From assembly GCA_034440115.1 (NCBI GenBank), contig JAWXBM010000155.1, positions 1-19,514 on the forward strand: DNA of 19,514 nt, in the 5' to 3' direction. Under the pieces are notes generated by a model. The model was given only the letters and a program-made list of their open reading frames with translations. It was not told the DNA's origin and made no database searches. This stretch comes from JAWXBM01 sp034440115 (GTDB lineage: Bacteria; Pseudomonadota; Gammaproteobacteria; Xanthomonadales; SZUA-36). Below are positions 1 to 7,906 of this stretch, piece by piece. Position numbers and translations under genes: made by a program. Numbering within the stretch: the stretch's first letter is position 1; each line of letters opens with the position of its first letter.

Positions 1-54
1 CTGCCTGGGGCGGCGGGGTTGGGGTCACTGCCTGGGATGACGTGGTTGGGGCCA
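1..54. repeat. G-rich imperfect 27-bp tandem repeat at the left edge
   Basis: Two 27-bp units (1-27 and 28-54) share CTGCCTGGG at their starts and GGTTGGGG near their ends, differing mainly in the middle. The plus strand carries several runs of three or four G within about 30 bases, so it could fold as a G-quadruplex. On the minus strand an ATG at 86-84 opens a reading frame running off the left edge. That frame is rich in Pro, Gly and Ala, but the start lacks a convincing ribosome site, so I do not call it a gene. The rest of 55-199 shows nothing I can identify. Confidence 0.5.
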
Positions 55-199
55 GCCGGGGTGAGTCGTACGAAATTTGCCTTCATTTGATAGCAGAACT
101 TTCGCAGTAAGGTTCTATGCCATGCCTATATGCCAAGTTCGTGCCGCTACGCCGCGAATTTACCCCTGAAACTACCAATGCATCCTTTTAATCAATTGA

Positions 200-229
200 C
201 AGGGCAGCTTCTCTACAAAGACTGCCCTG
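200..229 (-). terminator. Hairpin downstream of metY, possible terminator
   Basis: CAGGGCAG (200-207) pairs perfectly with CTGCCCTG (222-229) around a 14-base loop, just past the stop of the minus-strand operon. On the minus strand it is followed by an AT-rich stretch but no clean T-run. It may be a weak terminator or an mRNA-stabilising 3' hairpin. Confidence 0.35.
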
Positions 230-244
230 CCATTCCAATCAAGA

Positions 245-1519
245 CTACTTGGCTTTGGCCAGCGCCTGTTCGAGGTCAGCCAGGATATCCTCGATATCCT
301 CGATACCAACGCACAAGCGAATCATGTCGGGCGTAACACCAGCTGATTTCAATTCTTCTTCCGACAACTGTCGATGCGTGGTGGAGGCAGGATGCGCGGC
401 CAGTGACTTCACATCTCCGATGTTGACCAACCGCAAAAACATTTCCAGCGCATCGTAGAATTTCACACCGGCATCAAAACCACCCTTGATACCAAAGGTC
501 AGCAGGGCTGATGGTTTGCCTCCGGTGTATTTCTGCGCCAGTTCGTAATAGGGCGAACTCTCCAATCCGCCGAAATTCACCCAGGCCACCTGCGCATGTG
601 ATTCAAGGTACTTGGCCACTGCCAGCGCGTTGTCGCAATGCCGTTCCATGCGCAAAGGTAAGGTCTGCATGCCTTGCAGAATCAGGAAAGCATTCATCGG
701 GCTGAGCGCCGAACCGGTGTTGCGCAAGGGCACGGTACGAGCGCGGCCAATATAAGCAGCCTCGGCCAATGCTTCGGTGTAAATCACGCCATGGTAGGAC
801 TCTTCGGGCGTGGTCAGCATGTGGAATTTTTCCGGGTAATCTGCCCAGGGGAATTTACCACTGTCAACGATCACGCCGCCCAGCGAATTACCGTGGCCGG
901 CCATGTACTTGGTCAGCGAGTTCACCACGATATCGGCACCCCAGGCGATGGGCTTGATCAGAGCTGGCGTCGCCACGGTATTGTCCACGATCAGCGGCAC
1001 ACCATGCGTATGCGCCATTTTTGCCAGTGCTTCGATATCAACGATATTACCAGCAGGGTTACCGATTGATTCGCAGAACACCGCGGTGGTCTTGTCGTCA
1101 ATCAGCTTTTCCATGGCTGCTACCGAATCATCAGCAGCAAAACGGCACTCGATGCCCAGCTTGGGCAGCATGTGTTTGAACAGGGTGTATGTGCCGCCAT
1201 AAAGCAGCGGCACCGTCACAATGTTATTGCCCTGCTCGGCAATGTTCAGAATGGAGTAATTGACGGCGGCACTGCCGGCACTCAGGCACAGCCCGGCGAT
1301 ACCAACCTCCAGGGCAGCACAGCGCTGTTCCAGCACATCAGTAGTGGGGTTCATGATGCGCGTGTATATATTGCCGGGCACCGCCAGGTTGAACAGGTCA
1401 GCGCCGTGTTGGGCATTATCGAATTCATAGGCCACGGTTTGGTAGATCGGCACCGTTGTCGCCTTGGTGGTCGGGTCTGATTTGAATCCGGCGTGAATGG
1501 CCAGGCTTTGATCTTTCAT
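245..1519 (-). CDS. metY: O-acetylhomoserine sulfhydrylase (O-acetylhomoserine aminocarboxypropyltransferase)
   Basis: A cytosolic PLP enzyme of the Cys/Met-metabolism family. It should make homocysteine from O-acetylhomoserine and sulfide (or a thiol) for methionine synthesis. The 424 residues are the usual length for MetY. Visible family marks are the N-terminal YTRIMNPTTDVLEQR segment near 52-66, the cofactor-ring Asp in VDNTVATP (D179), and the PLP Schiff-base lysine in SLTKYMAGHGNSLGG (K204). The start is fixed by AGGAG seven bases upstream of the ATG. It lies 24 bp after soeC on the same strand, so it is probably the last gene of the soe operon. This links sulfide assimilation to sulfite disposal. 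The related cystathionine gamma-synthase and methionine gamma-lyase are less likely given the MetY-like insertion around 205-260. Confidence 0.9.
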   Translation of the reverse strand: MKDQSLAIHAGFKSDPTTKATTVPIYQTVAYEFDNAQHGADLFNLAVPGNIYTRIMNPTTDVLEQRCAALEVGIAGLCLSAGSAAVNYSILNIAEQGNNIVTVPLLYGGTYTLFKHMLPKLGIECRFAADDSVAAMEKLIDDKTTAVFCESIGNPAGNIVDIEALAKMAHTHGVPLIVDNTVATPALIKPIAWGADIVVNSLTKYMAGHGNSLGGVIVDSGKFPWADYPEKFHMLTTPEESYHGVIYTEALAEAAYIGRARTVPLRNTGSALSPMNAFLILQGMQTLPLRMERHCDNALAVAKYLESHAQVAWVNFGGLESSPYYELAQKYTGGKPSALLTFGIKGGFDAGVKFYDALEMFLRLVNIGDVKSLAAHPASTTHRQLSEEELKSAGVTPDMIRLCVGIEDIEDILADLEQALAKAK

Positions 1520-1543
1520 TTCAATGCTCCTGATATTCGGTGC

Positions 1544-2482
1544 TCACAAGGAGCGTCCATAAAACAAAGTGACAGCATGCCGGGCCTCGGCAAAAAACAA
1601 CCAGCGTTCGATCAGAACCCCAGCAAAGCCGCTGATCACGGCTATTAAAATCAATAAAGTGCTGGTGTGGCCTGCTACAGCATAGGTCAGAATCAAGGCT
1701 GTGAACGGAACAACGAATCCCAGCAGCAGAGCCATCCGGCGCAATTTCCGGCTGTGTTTACGTGCCACCACGTAACCCATTTCCTGCAGTAGATAATTCT
1801 CCGAAGTATGCGGCGCGTCAAGTTGTCGAACGCTGCCCAGGTGTCCCAGGCCAGTCGCAGTTCCGGAATTGCTGGCGGACTTCTGCGTGTCTATGAAGCG
1901 CCAGTAGCGCCATTTGACCAGCCAGCTCAATAGCAAAACTGCCAGCACCAGCGCCACCATGGTGAGCGTACCTGAAAGCGCCAATGCCAGCAGATACAGC
2001 AAGCCACCACTGGCCAACGCAAACAGCAGATACACCGGCACCACGAAGGCATTGCTCCAGCGCGGTATGGTTTTCAAGGAAGCATAAATCATGCCGGTGG
2101 CCAGCACCGTTAACAGGCACAGCAGGCACAGCAAAGCCGCATTCACCGTGGTCAGGATAGGGGGAATTCCATCCCATACCCAGACGACCGTAAGCACCAG
2201 AGCAACCGGGTAGGTCAATACGGCCAACACCCCTTCCCTGCTCAACCAGGAGCTGCGCCATTGACTGAACGCCCGCCAGGCGCGCTCCGGATGACCCAGG
2301 TGAAAGGTGGATGCCAGCAAACCCGTTGTAATCAGGACCAAGGCAAAAATCGCCATCCAAAAAGCGATCCACGGTTGCGGTGCAGAGACCAGGCCCAGCC
2401 AGCTCAGCGCCAGCCAGATCAATAGCCCATAACCAGCACCGGAAGCCGAAGTGAAAAGTATGACCGAATAAGCGGGATGCAT
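1544..2482 (-). CDS. soeC: DmsC/SoeC-type membrane anchor subunit of the sulfite dehydrogenase
   Basis: A polytopic inner-membrane protein of 312 residues with about eight hydrophobic segments, the first beginning near residue 5. It belongs to the DmsC anchor family, which holds a molybdoenzyme and its iron-sulfur subunit on the membrane and exchanges electrons with quinone. The start codon directly follows the stop of soeB (TGA then ATG, no gap), so translation is almost surely coupled. A hydrophilic stretch near 205-235 separates two membrane blocks. Assignment to the Soe rather than the Dms system rests on the catalytic partner, not on this sequence alone. Confidence 0.85.
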   Translation of the reverse strand: MHPAYSVILFTSASGAGYGLLIWLALSWLGLVSAPQPWIAFWMAIFALVLITTGLLASTFHLGHPERAWRAFSQWRSSWLSREGVLAVLTYPVALVLTVVWVWDGIPPILTTVNAALLCLLCLLTVLATGMIYASLKTIPRWSNAFVVPVYLLFALASGGLLYLLALALSGTLTMVALVLAVLLLSWLVKWRYWRFIDTQKSASNSGTATGLGHLGSVRQLDAPHTSENYLLQEMGYVVARKHSRKLRRMALLLGFVVPFTALILTYAVAGHTSTLLILIAVISGFAGVLIERWLFFAEARHAVTLFYGRSL

Positions 2483-3253
2483 TCAGCCAGCCGTGCCGGA
2501 TGAAAGGGTTTTATCCAGCCAGGCAAAAAAGCCATTCGCTGATGAGGCTTTATTTTCTTGCTGAGCCGGATTCTGAACTTGCTGCTTGACGCCGGTGCTA
2601 CCCGGCAGATTTTTCCTCGGCCGGGGCGGCAGGTACTGGTTAACCGGCTTCATGCCAGACTCCGGCATCAGGTCATAACCGCCCCGGCTGACCGAGAGTT
2701 TTGAGATGTCCGAGTCCGGGTCACCCAGGTCGCCGAAATGCCGCGCCCCGACTGGACAGGCGGTAACGCAAGCTGGCTGACGTTCGCTTTCCAGCAGATT
2801 TTCGTTGTATATCCGATCTATGCAGAGGGTGCATTTCTTCATTACCCCATCATCGGAGTCATACTCCCTGGCCCCGTAAGGACAGGCCCAGGAGCACAAC
2901 TTGCAGCCTATGCAGGTATCGGCATTGATCAGCACGATGCCGTCTTCTTCGCGTTTGTACGAAGCGCCGGTAGGACAAACCGTAACGCAGGCCGGCTCTT
3001 CGCAATGCAGGCAGGAGCGGGGGAAATTGACCGTGCGGGTGTTTTCACCATCATCGGTTTCGTAAACGTGCACGCGATTGAACCACACGCCCATCGGGTC
3101 TTTCTCATAAGGATTAAGATCGGTCAGCGGCGACGAATGTCCACCCGCGTTCCACTCCTTACAACTGACAGCGCAGGCATGGCAACCCACGCAAATATCC
3201 AGGTCAGTGACCAGGCCCAGTTTCTTCTGAGTCGTTTTCGGCAAGCTGGTCAT
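2483..3253 (-). CDS. soeB: Four-cluster [4Fe-4S] electron-transfer subunit (SoeB/DmsB family)
   Basis: A ferredoxin-like subunit of 256 residues that passes electrons from the molybdenum subunit to the membrane anchor. Sixteen cysteines fall into four clusters: C21/24/27/31, C81/84/89/93, C114/117/120/124, and C141/144 with C162/166. This is the DmsB pattern. A Pro/Gln-rich tail follows from about 205. A start 21 bases upstream (3274) is open, but the ATG at 3253 is better. It overlaps the soeA stop as ATGA and has AAGGA six bases upstream. No signal peptide is present, which fits a cytoplasm-facing complex. Confidence 0.9.
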   Translation of the reverse strand: MTSLPKTTQKKLGLVTDLDICVGCHACAVSCKEWNAGGHSSPLTDLNPYEKDPMGVWFNRVHVYETDDGENTRTVNFPRSCLHCEEPACVTVCPTGASYKREEDGIVLINADTCIGCKLCSWACPYGAREYDSDDGVMKKCTLCIDRIYNENLLESERQPACVTACPVGARHFGDLGDPDSDISKLSVSRGGYDLMPESGMKPVNQYLPPRPRKNLPGSTGVKQQVQNPAQQENKASSANGFFAWLDKTLSSGTAG

Positions 3254-6159
3254 GCTTTGTCCTTGCGCCGCCAACTATTTCTGGGCAAAAACTTCTCACC
3301 AAAACGCAAGATACCTGGACGCGACCGCAATCCGGCAACCGCCTTGAGCGGCTCAAACTGTGGTTCACTTTGTTCCTCACCCGCTTCGGCTTTGCGGATC
3401 TTTACCCGCAAATCAAACCAGGCAGCCTGGCCGGTAACCGGGTCTGAATTACTCATGCGATCGCCTCGTCCGCCGTTTTTCTGCGGTAATAATTCCGATA
3501 TCAGGTGGTTCAGCAGAAAGCCCTTCTCGCCTTCCGCGGCGGCCGGATCCAGGTTCCAGGCTCCACGTCGTTTGCCAATGGCATTCCAGGTCCAGACCGT
3601 ATTCTTTTGGCAACCGGTCATGGTCCGTATCTGTGCCTTGATCTGGCCATGGTGACTTTCAATAAAAGCCCAATCTTCATCCACCAAGCCCAGTTCAGCG
3701 GCCAGGTCCCGATGAAGATACAGGCAGTTGAAGCCATGAATCTGCCGCAACCAGGCATTCTGCGAACCCCAGGAATGGTACATGGCCGCAGGCCGTTGCG
3801 TAATGGCGTGCAAAGGGAAATCCTGATCGTCGGTGGCGGACTCTTCCAGTGGCTGGTACCAGATTGGCAATGGATCAAAATACTCTGCTATGCGCGACTT
3901 AAGATGCTCCGGGGGCAGCAATTTGCCATGCCCCTGTGCTGCCAGGCGAAAACGCTGCATGGGTTCGGAATAGAGCTGCATGATGATGGGCTGAGCACTC
4001 GGAATCCAGCCCTGGCTGTGCGCATAGTTGAGATAGTCGCGGTTGGCGTGTTTGAAATAGAGCTGATTGGCAGGCAAATCGTGCTTCCAGAAGCAACCGT
4101 TCGCAATATATTTTTCCAGTTGCCTGGGATTGGGTTCCCCCCGACCTTGTTGATCGCCATCCACACCGCGCCACCCTGCCAGCGGGCCAATGCCCGGCAG
4201 ACGCTGGTGATTGACCATGTAATCGGTGTAGCCGCCGGGGTATCGCGGTGACCCATTGTCTTTAACAAAAGCCGGCAAACCCAGCCGCGCACCCAGGTCG
4301 ATCAACACTTCCTGGAAAGGCCGTACATCGCGGTCGGGTTGCAGCACCGGTTGGCGTATCGAATCACCCGGCCCATGCGCTGAGCTGATGGGCCGATCCA
4401 GCAGGCTGATGCAATCCCAGCGCTCGAGGTAAGTCGTGTCGGGCAAAACCAGGTCCGCATAGGACACCATCTCCGATGCATAAGCGTCGGAATAAATAAT
4501 ATTGGGAATTTTGTACTCGCCGGTCGCAGGATCTTTATCGGTCAGCATTCTGATCGTGCCAGCCGAGTTCATGGAAGAATTCCACGCCATATTGGCCATG
4601 TACAGGAACAGTGTGTCAATCGGATAAGGATCAGCAGCCCAGGCATTGTGGATCACCATATGCATCAGGCCGTGGGCGGCCAGCGGGAATTCCCAGCTAA
4701 AGCCTTTGTCGATGCGGCAAGGTGTTCCATCGTCTTCAATCAGCAAATCTTCCGGGCCGCTAACGAATCCCAGCGGCGGTCCGGGCATGGGCCGGTTGGG
4801 CTTCACATCAGCCGGCTTGCCGGATGGTTTGGGGCCGGGCGGGCAAGGTCGTGGAAACGGTGCCTTGTAACGGAAACCGCCGGGACAATCGATGCTGCCC
4901 AGCAACATCTGTAACAGGTGAATTGCGCGGCAGGTATGAAAACCGTTGGAATGGGCCGAGATACCACGCATGGCGTGCATGGCAACCGGGCGCCCAATCA
5001 TTTTATTGTGCTTGCGACCAGTCCAGTCGGTCCAGGCTATATCGAGTTCGATTTGCTGCTCAAAGGCTGCGTGCGCCAGTTCGGCGGCAATGCGCCGCAT
5101 GGTATCAGCGGTAATTCCCGTGCGCTCGGCCACTGCATTCGGCGCATATTCTTCCGCCAGATAACGACGCGCCAGCAAATCGAATGCAGGCCGTCCGCGC
5201 CTGCCATCCGATAATTCATATTCTCCACTTAATGCCGGTGAACGGGATAATGATGGGACTGGCGACAGGGCACTCTGTGCAGTTTCACTATTGCGGTCCC
5301 AAGCCAAAGGATGACCCTGGACATCACGCAGGAACAAACCGTCCTCCGCATGTCCCGGTTCGTCGCGAACCAACCAGGCAGCATTGGTATAGCGCAGCAG
5401 AAAATCCAGGTCAATTTTGTGGGTGCGCAATAACTCATGCACCAGGGCCAGCACAAACAACCCATCCGTGCCGGGGCGTATGCCAATCCACTCATCGGCG
5501 ATGGCCGAATAGCCGGTCCGTACCGGGTTTACTGAAACGTACTTGGTATTCTCGCGGGTTTTCAGACGACCCAGGCCCATTTTGATCGGATTGGAGTCGT
5601 GATCTTCGGCCACGCCAAACATCATGAAATAGCGCGTATGTTCCCAGTCGGGCTCACCAAACTCCCAGAAAGACCCGCCGATGGTGTACAAGCCAGCGGC
5701 GGCCATGTTCACGGAACAAAAACCGCCGTGGGCGGCATGATTGGGCGTGCCGAATTGCGCCGCCCAATAACTGGTCAGTGACTGACTCTGATCACGGCCG
5801 GTAAAAAAGGCCAGCTTGCGTGGATCCGTGGCACGTATGGCCGACAAACGTTCAGTGGCCAGTTGCAGCGCTTCTTCCCAGGAGATTTCGACGAATTCGC
5901 CACTGCCGCGCGGCCCCACCCGTTTGAGTGGTGCAGACAGCCGCGCGGGTGATAAATGCTGCATGATGCCAGCCGAACCCTTGGCGCAGAGCACGCCCTT
6001 GTTCACCGGGTGGTCGGGGTTGCCTTCTATGTAACGCAGTTGTCCATCGCGCAAATGCACTTTGATGCCACAACGGCAGGCGCACATGTAACAGGTGGTG
6101 TACTTGATTTCATCCGATACCTTTGGCGAGGTATCCACAAATTCCTGACTGGGGGGCAT
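3250..6159 (-). CDS. soeA: Molybdopterin oxidoreductase, likely sulfite dehydrogenase catalytic subunit SoeA
   Basis: A 969-residue member of the DMSO-reductase family binding bis-MGD molybdenum and one [4Fe-4S] cluster. The N-terminal cluster motif is C23-x2-C26-x3-C30-x27-C58, followed by KGSAG. C148, in HGGFCSVN, is a candidate molybdenum ligand. The C-terminal molybdopterin-dinucleotide-binding domain lies from about 775. There is no twin-arginine signal, so the enzyme should face the cytoplasm, as described for SoeABC of Allochromatium vinosum (quinone-linked oxidation of sulfite to sulfate). DmsA and PsrA relatives normally carry a Tat signal and are exported, which argues against DMSO or polysulfide reductase. 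The adjoining cysteine dioxygenase also supports a sulfite substrate. The ribosome site is weak (GGAA). Confidence 0.82.
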   Translation of the reverse strand: MPPSQEFVDTSPKVSDEIKYTTCYMCACRCGIKVHLRDGQLRYIEGNPDHPVNKGVLCAKGSAGIMQHLSPARLSAPLKRVGPRGSGEFVEISWEEALQLATERLSAIRATDPRKLAFFTGRDQSQSLTSYWAAQFGTPNHAAHGGFCSVNMAAAGLYTIGGSFWEFGEPDWEHTRYFMMFGVAEDHDSNPIKMGLGRLKTRENTKYVSVNPVRTGYSAIADEWIGIRPGTDGLFVLALVHELLRTHKIDLDFLLRYTNAAWLVRDEPGHAEDGLFLRDVQGHPLAWDRNSETAQSALSPVPSLSRSPALSGEYELSDGRRGRPAFDLLARRYLAEEYAPNAVAERTGITADTMRRIAAELAHAAFEQQIELDIAWTDWTGRKHNKMIGRPVAMHAMRGISAHSNGFHTCRAIHLLQMLLGSIDCPGGFRYKAPFPRPCPPGPKPSGKPADVKPNRPMPGPPLGFVSGPEDLLIEDDGTPCRIDKGFSWEFPLAAHGLMHMVIHNAWAADPYPIDTLFLYMANMAWNSSMNSAGTIRMLTDKDPATGEYKIPNIIYSDAYASEMVSYADLVLPDTTYLERWDCISLLDRPISSAHGPGDSIRQPVLQPDRDVRPFQEVLIDLGARLGLPAFVKDNGSPRYPGGYTDYMVNHQRLPGIGPLAGWRGVDGDQQGRGEPNPRQLEKYIANGCFWKHDLPANQLYFKHANRDYLNYAHSQGWIPSAQPIIMQLYSEPMQRFRLAAQGHGKLLPPEHLKSRIAEYFDPLPIWYQPLEESATDDQDFPLHAITQRPAAMYHSWGSQNAWLRQIHGFNCLYLHRDLAAELGLVDEDWAFIESHHGQIKAQIRTMTGCQKNTVWTWNAIGKRRGAWNLDPAAAEGEKGFLLNHLISELLPQKNGGRGDRMSNSDPVTGQAAWFDLRVKIRKAEAGEEQSEPQFEPLKAVAGLRSRPGILRFGEKFLPRNSWRRKDKA

Positions 6160-6306
6160 TGAGCTATTCCAGAGCGCAGAGCAGTAAGCATAGAGCCCTT
6201 GCGGGAAAATTCAAAGCAATGCCTGGTATTTTTGCTTGCAGACGATGGATAATATTCATCTGCCAGCAAAATTGGCGTGAAATACATCCATTCTCAATAA
6301 AACGCA

Positions 6307-6337
6307 TGAAACAGACGGCGGACCGTTTTGCTAGAAT
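6307..6337 (+). promoter_or_regulatory. Predicted promoter of the cysteine dioxygenase gene
   Basis: TAGAAT at 6332-6337 is preceded by TG one base earlier, giving an extended -10 element. The matching -35 (TGAAAC, 6307-6312) is poor. Transcription would begin near 6344, leaving a leader of about 60 bases before the ATG at 6405. This excludes the upstream in-frame ATGs as starts. The 245-bp space 6160-6404 must also hold the soeA promoter, which I could not place. Confidence 0.4.
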
Positions 6338-6404
6338 GGGTCATCGCTGCACAATTGTGTGTCTGCTGTTGCAAAGCGGCCAGCCAAACGGAGAAACCTG
6401 GATC

Positions 6405-6977
6405 ATGAGCTTGGAATTTATTGGCAAAAGTAAAATGATCCAGCGGATAAACGCCGCAACCGATGGTGATTGTCCCGATGAAATCACTACCTGCCTGCGC
6501 AGAGCGCTGGTGGATTGCATTGCCGATCCGGAGATACGCCTGCCGGATTGCGTTTACGAAGTGGTTCCCGGCCATTATGCCCGCCGCGAAGTATATACCC
6601 ACCCGACCAAGGGTTATTCCATGATTGCCATGACCTGGGGCCCGGGACAGGGCACTGCCCTGCACGACCACGATGGGCTGTGGTGCGTGGAGGGGGTTTG
6701 GTCTGGCTGTATCGAAGTGGTCTCTTACCAATTGCAGGAACAACAGGGCGAACGTTATAAATTCCAGCCGGTGGGTACTATCATGGCGGGTTGCGGCAGT
6801 GCCGGCAGCCTGATTCCACCGTATGAATACCACACCATTGCCAATTCCGATGCAGTGAAACCAGCCGTGTCAGTGCACATCTACAAACACACCATGCAGT
6901 GCTGCAACCTGTTCACGGAAGAAAGCAACGGCTGGTATCGCAAGCAGGCCAAACAGTTGATTCTGGATGCTGCCTGA
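6405..6977 (+). CDS. cdo: Cysteine dioxygenase, type I (cupin)
   Basis: A cytosolic non-haem iron dioxygenase of 190 residues converting cysteine to cysteine sulfinate. The iron triad is H87, H89 (in ALHDHDG) and H143 (in EYHTIAN). Other landmarks match mammalian CDO closely: Y58-A-R60 places an arginine where it binds the cysteine carboxylate. C94 lies five residues after the second histidine, like the crosslinking Cys93. H158-I-Y160 matches the His155/Tyr157 pair. The reading frame extends 94 codons upstream into soeA, but ATG 6405 has GGAG 11 bases upstream and sits at the start of family homology. The gene is divergent from soeA and ends 26 bp from the convergent dehydrogenase. The alternative, 3-mercaptopropionate dioxygenase, usually has Gln in place of R60. 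Confidence 0.88.
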   Translation: MSLEFIGKSKMIQRINAATDGDCPDEITTCLRRALVDCIADPEIRLPDCVYEVVPGHYARREVYTHPTKGYSMIAMTWGPGQGTALHDHDGLWCVEGVWSGCIEVVSYQLQEQQGERYKFQPVGTIMAGCGSAGSLIPPYEYHTIANSDAVKPAVSVHIYKHTMQCCNLFTEESNGWYRKQAKQLILDAA

Positions 6978-7003
6978 GCAATGACCGACGCGAAGGAATC
7001 TGT

Positions 7004-7747
7004 TCACCAGCAAATTTCCTTGCCGTCCCAGTTGTAGAATTTACCAGAATCCTGGCTGCCAACGTGGGCCAGAACTTGCAAAATCCGGGCGGCACTTTCC
7101 TCAGGTGTATAGAGCTTTCCGGGCTGAATGTTGCGCTGGAAAGGCCGTGACAGGCCGGTATCAGTGGTGCCTGGATGAATGGCCACAATGGCGGCCTGCG
7201 GATAGCGCGTGCGACATTCGATGGACAAAGTCTTGATGAACTGATTCAGCGCTGCTTTGGAAGCCCGATAACCATACCAGCCACCCAGTTTATTATCACC
7301 GATACTTCCCACCATGGCCGAAAGGGCAGCGAACACAAATGGCTTGTTTCGCTGCTGCGTTGCTAACAGCGTCTGGGCTACCAGCAGCGGCCCTATGCTG
7401 TTGACTTCAAACAAGCGCAGCAAATGTTGTGACTGGCACTGCTCCAGGCTTTTTTCAGGCTCCAGGCCTGCTGCATGCAACAGCCCGGCGGCGTGTATCA
7501 CCAGATCGATACCGCAACCCAAAGCAGCAAGATTCGCAGCGAAATGCGCCAGACTTTGCTGATCGGTAAAATCCAGTGACAAAAGCTGCAACTTGCCAGA
7601 ATAGTCTCGCTGCAGTTGCAATAAATCCTGCCGATCGCTGCCTGACCGGCAGGTCGCCAGTACTTGCATCACTGCTTCATCCGCCAGCAGGTTCTGCACC
7701 AGGGCCAGTCCAATTCCACGGTTGGCCCCCACAATCAGCGTATTCAT
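7004..7747 (-). CDS. Short-chain dehydrogenase/reductase, C-factor type
   Basis: A 247-residue NAD(P)-dependent oxidoreductase of the classical SDR fold. The nucleotide-binding motif GANRGIG is at 7-13, HAAG is at 85-88, and the catalytic Y160-x3-K164 (YRASK) follows a serine-rich stretch at 143-148. The C-terminal HPGTTDTGLSRPF block resembles Myxococcus CsgA/C-factor relatives. Three in-frame ATGs lie close together. The one at 7747 is chosen because AGGA is seven bases upstream. Starting farther upstream would run into the terminator hairpin. No promoter of its own is evident between that terminator and the start, so it may depend on readthrough from the FAS1 gene. The substrate is unknown. 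Confidence 0.8.
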   Translation of the reverse strand: MNTLIVGANRGIGLALVQNLLADEAVMQVLATCRSGSDRQDLLQLQRDYSGKLQLLSLDFTDQQSLAHFAANLAALGCGIDLVIHAAGLLHAAGLEPEKSLEQCQSQHLLRLFEVNSIGPLLVAQTLLATQQRNKPFVFAALSAMVGSIGDNKLGGWYGYRASKAALNQFIKTLSIECRTRYPQAAIVAIHPGTTDTGLSRPFQRNIQPGKLYTPEESAARILQVLAHVGSQDSGKFYNWDGKEICW

Positions 7748-7766
7748 AGACATATCCTGCTTAATG

Positions 7767-7799
7767 AAAAAAACCAACCCCGCGATTTGGCGGGGCTGG
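7767..7799 (-). terminator. Rho-independent terminator after the FAS1 gene
   Basis: CCCCGC (7778-7783) pairs with GCGGGG (7790-7795) around a six-base loop. The stem extends with three further pairs past one mismatch and is followed on the minus strand by seven T residues (7773-7767). It ends FAS1 transcripts about 110 bp past the stop codon and lies immediately before the dehydrogenase ribosome site. Confidence 0.8.
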
Positions 7800-7818
7800 C
7801 TGATCTGCTAATAAAAAG

Positions 7819-7887
7819 GGCTCGCAATTTGTCGGGGAGAACACAGTGGACTCGCGAGCCAACGGCAAGTAAAGCTTGTTACTTGCC
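7819..7887 (-). repeat. Two further inverted repeats in the FAS1 3' region
   Basis: GGCAAGTAA (7864-7872) and TTACTTGCC (7879-7887) form a perfect 9-bp stem with a six-base loop. GGCTCGC (7819-7825) and GCGAGCC (7854-7860) form a longer-range 7-bp inverted repeat. Neither has a T-run. With the terminator at 7767 they give three possible hairpins in a row after the FAS1 stop, which could protect the message from 3' decay. Confidence 0.5.
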
Positions 7888-7906
7888 CGCAACAGCAATT
7901 CCCGAT

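Noticed and set aside
3254..3274. Earlier start for soeB at 3274
   Set aside because: ATG 3253 has an AAGGA site six bases upstream and an ATGA overlap with soeA; the earlier one lies inside soeA without a comparable site.
2738..3655. A 305-codon plus-strand frame across soeB and soeA
   Set aside because: It is antisense to two clear conserved genes and shows no domain or ribosome site; it is a codon-bias shadow.
3250..6159. DMSO, polysulfide or thiosulfate reductase catalytic subunit
   Set aside because: No Tat signal is present and the sulfur-gene context fits sulfite oxidation. The alternatives remain possible but less likely.
6123..6404. Long N-terminal extension of the cysteine dioxygenase frame
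   Set aside because: It overlaps the start of divergent soeA and has no family-like sequence. The predicted promoter and the GGAG site both support ATG 6405.
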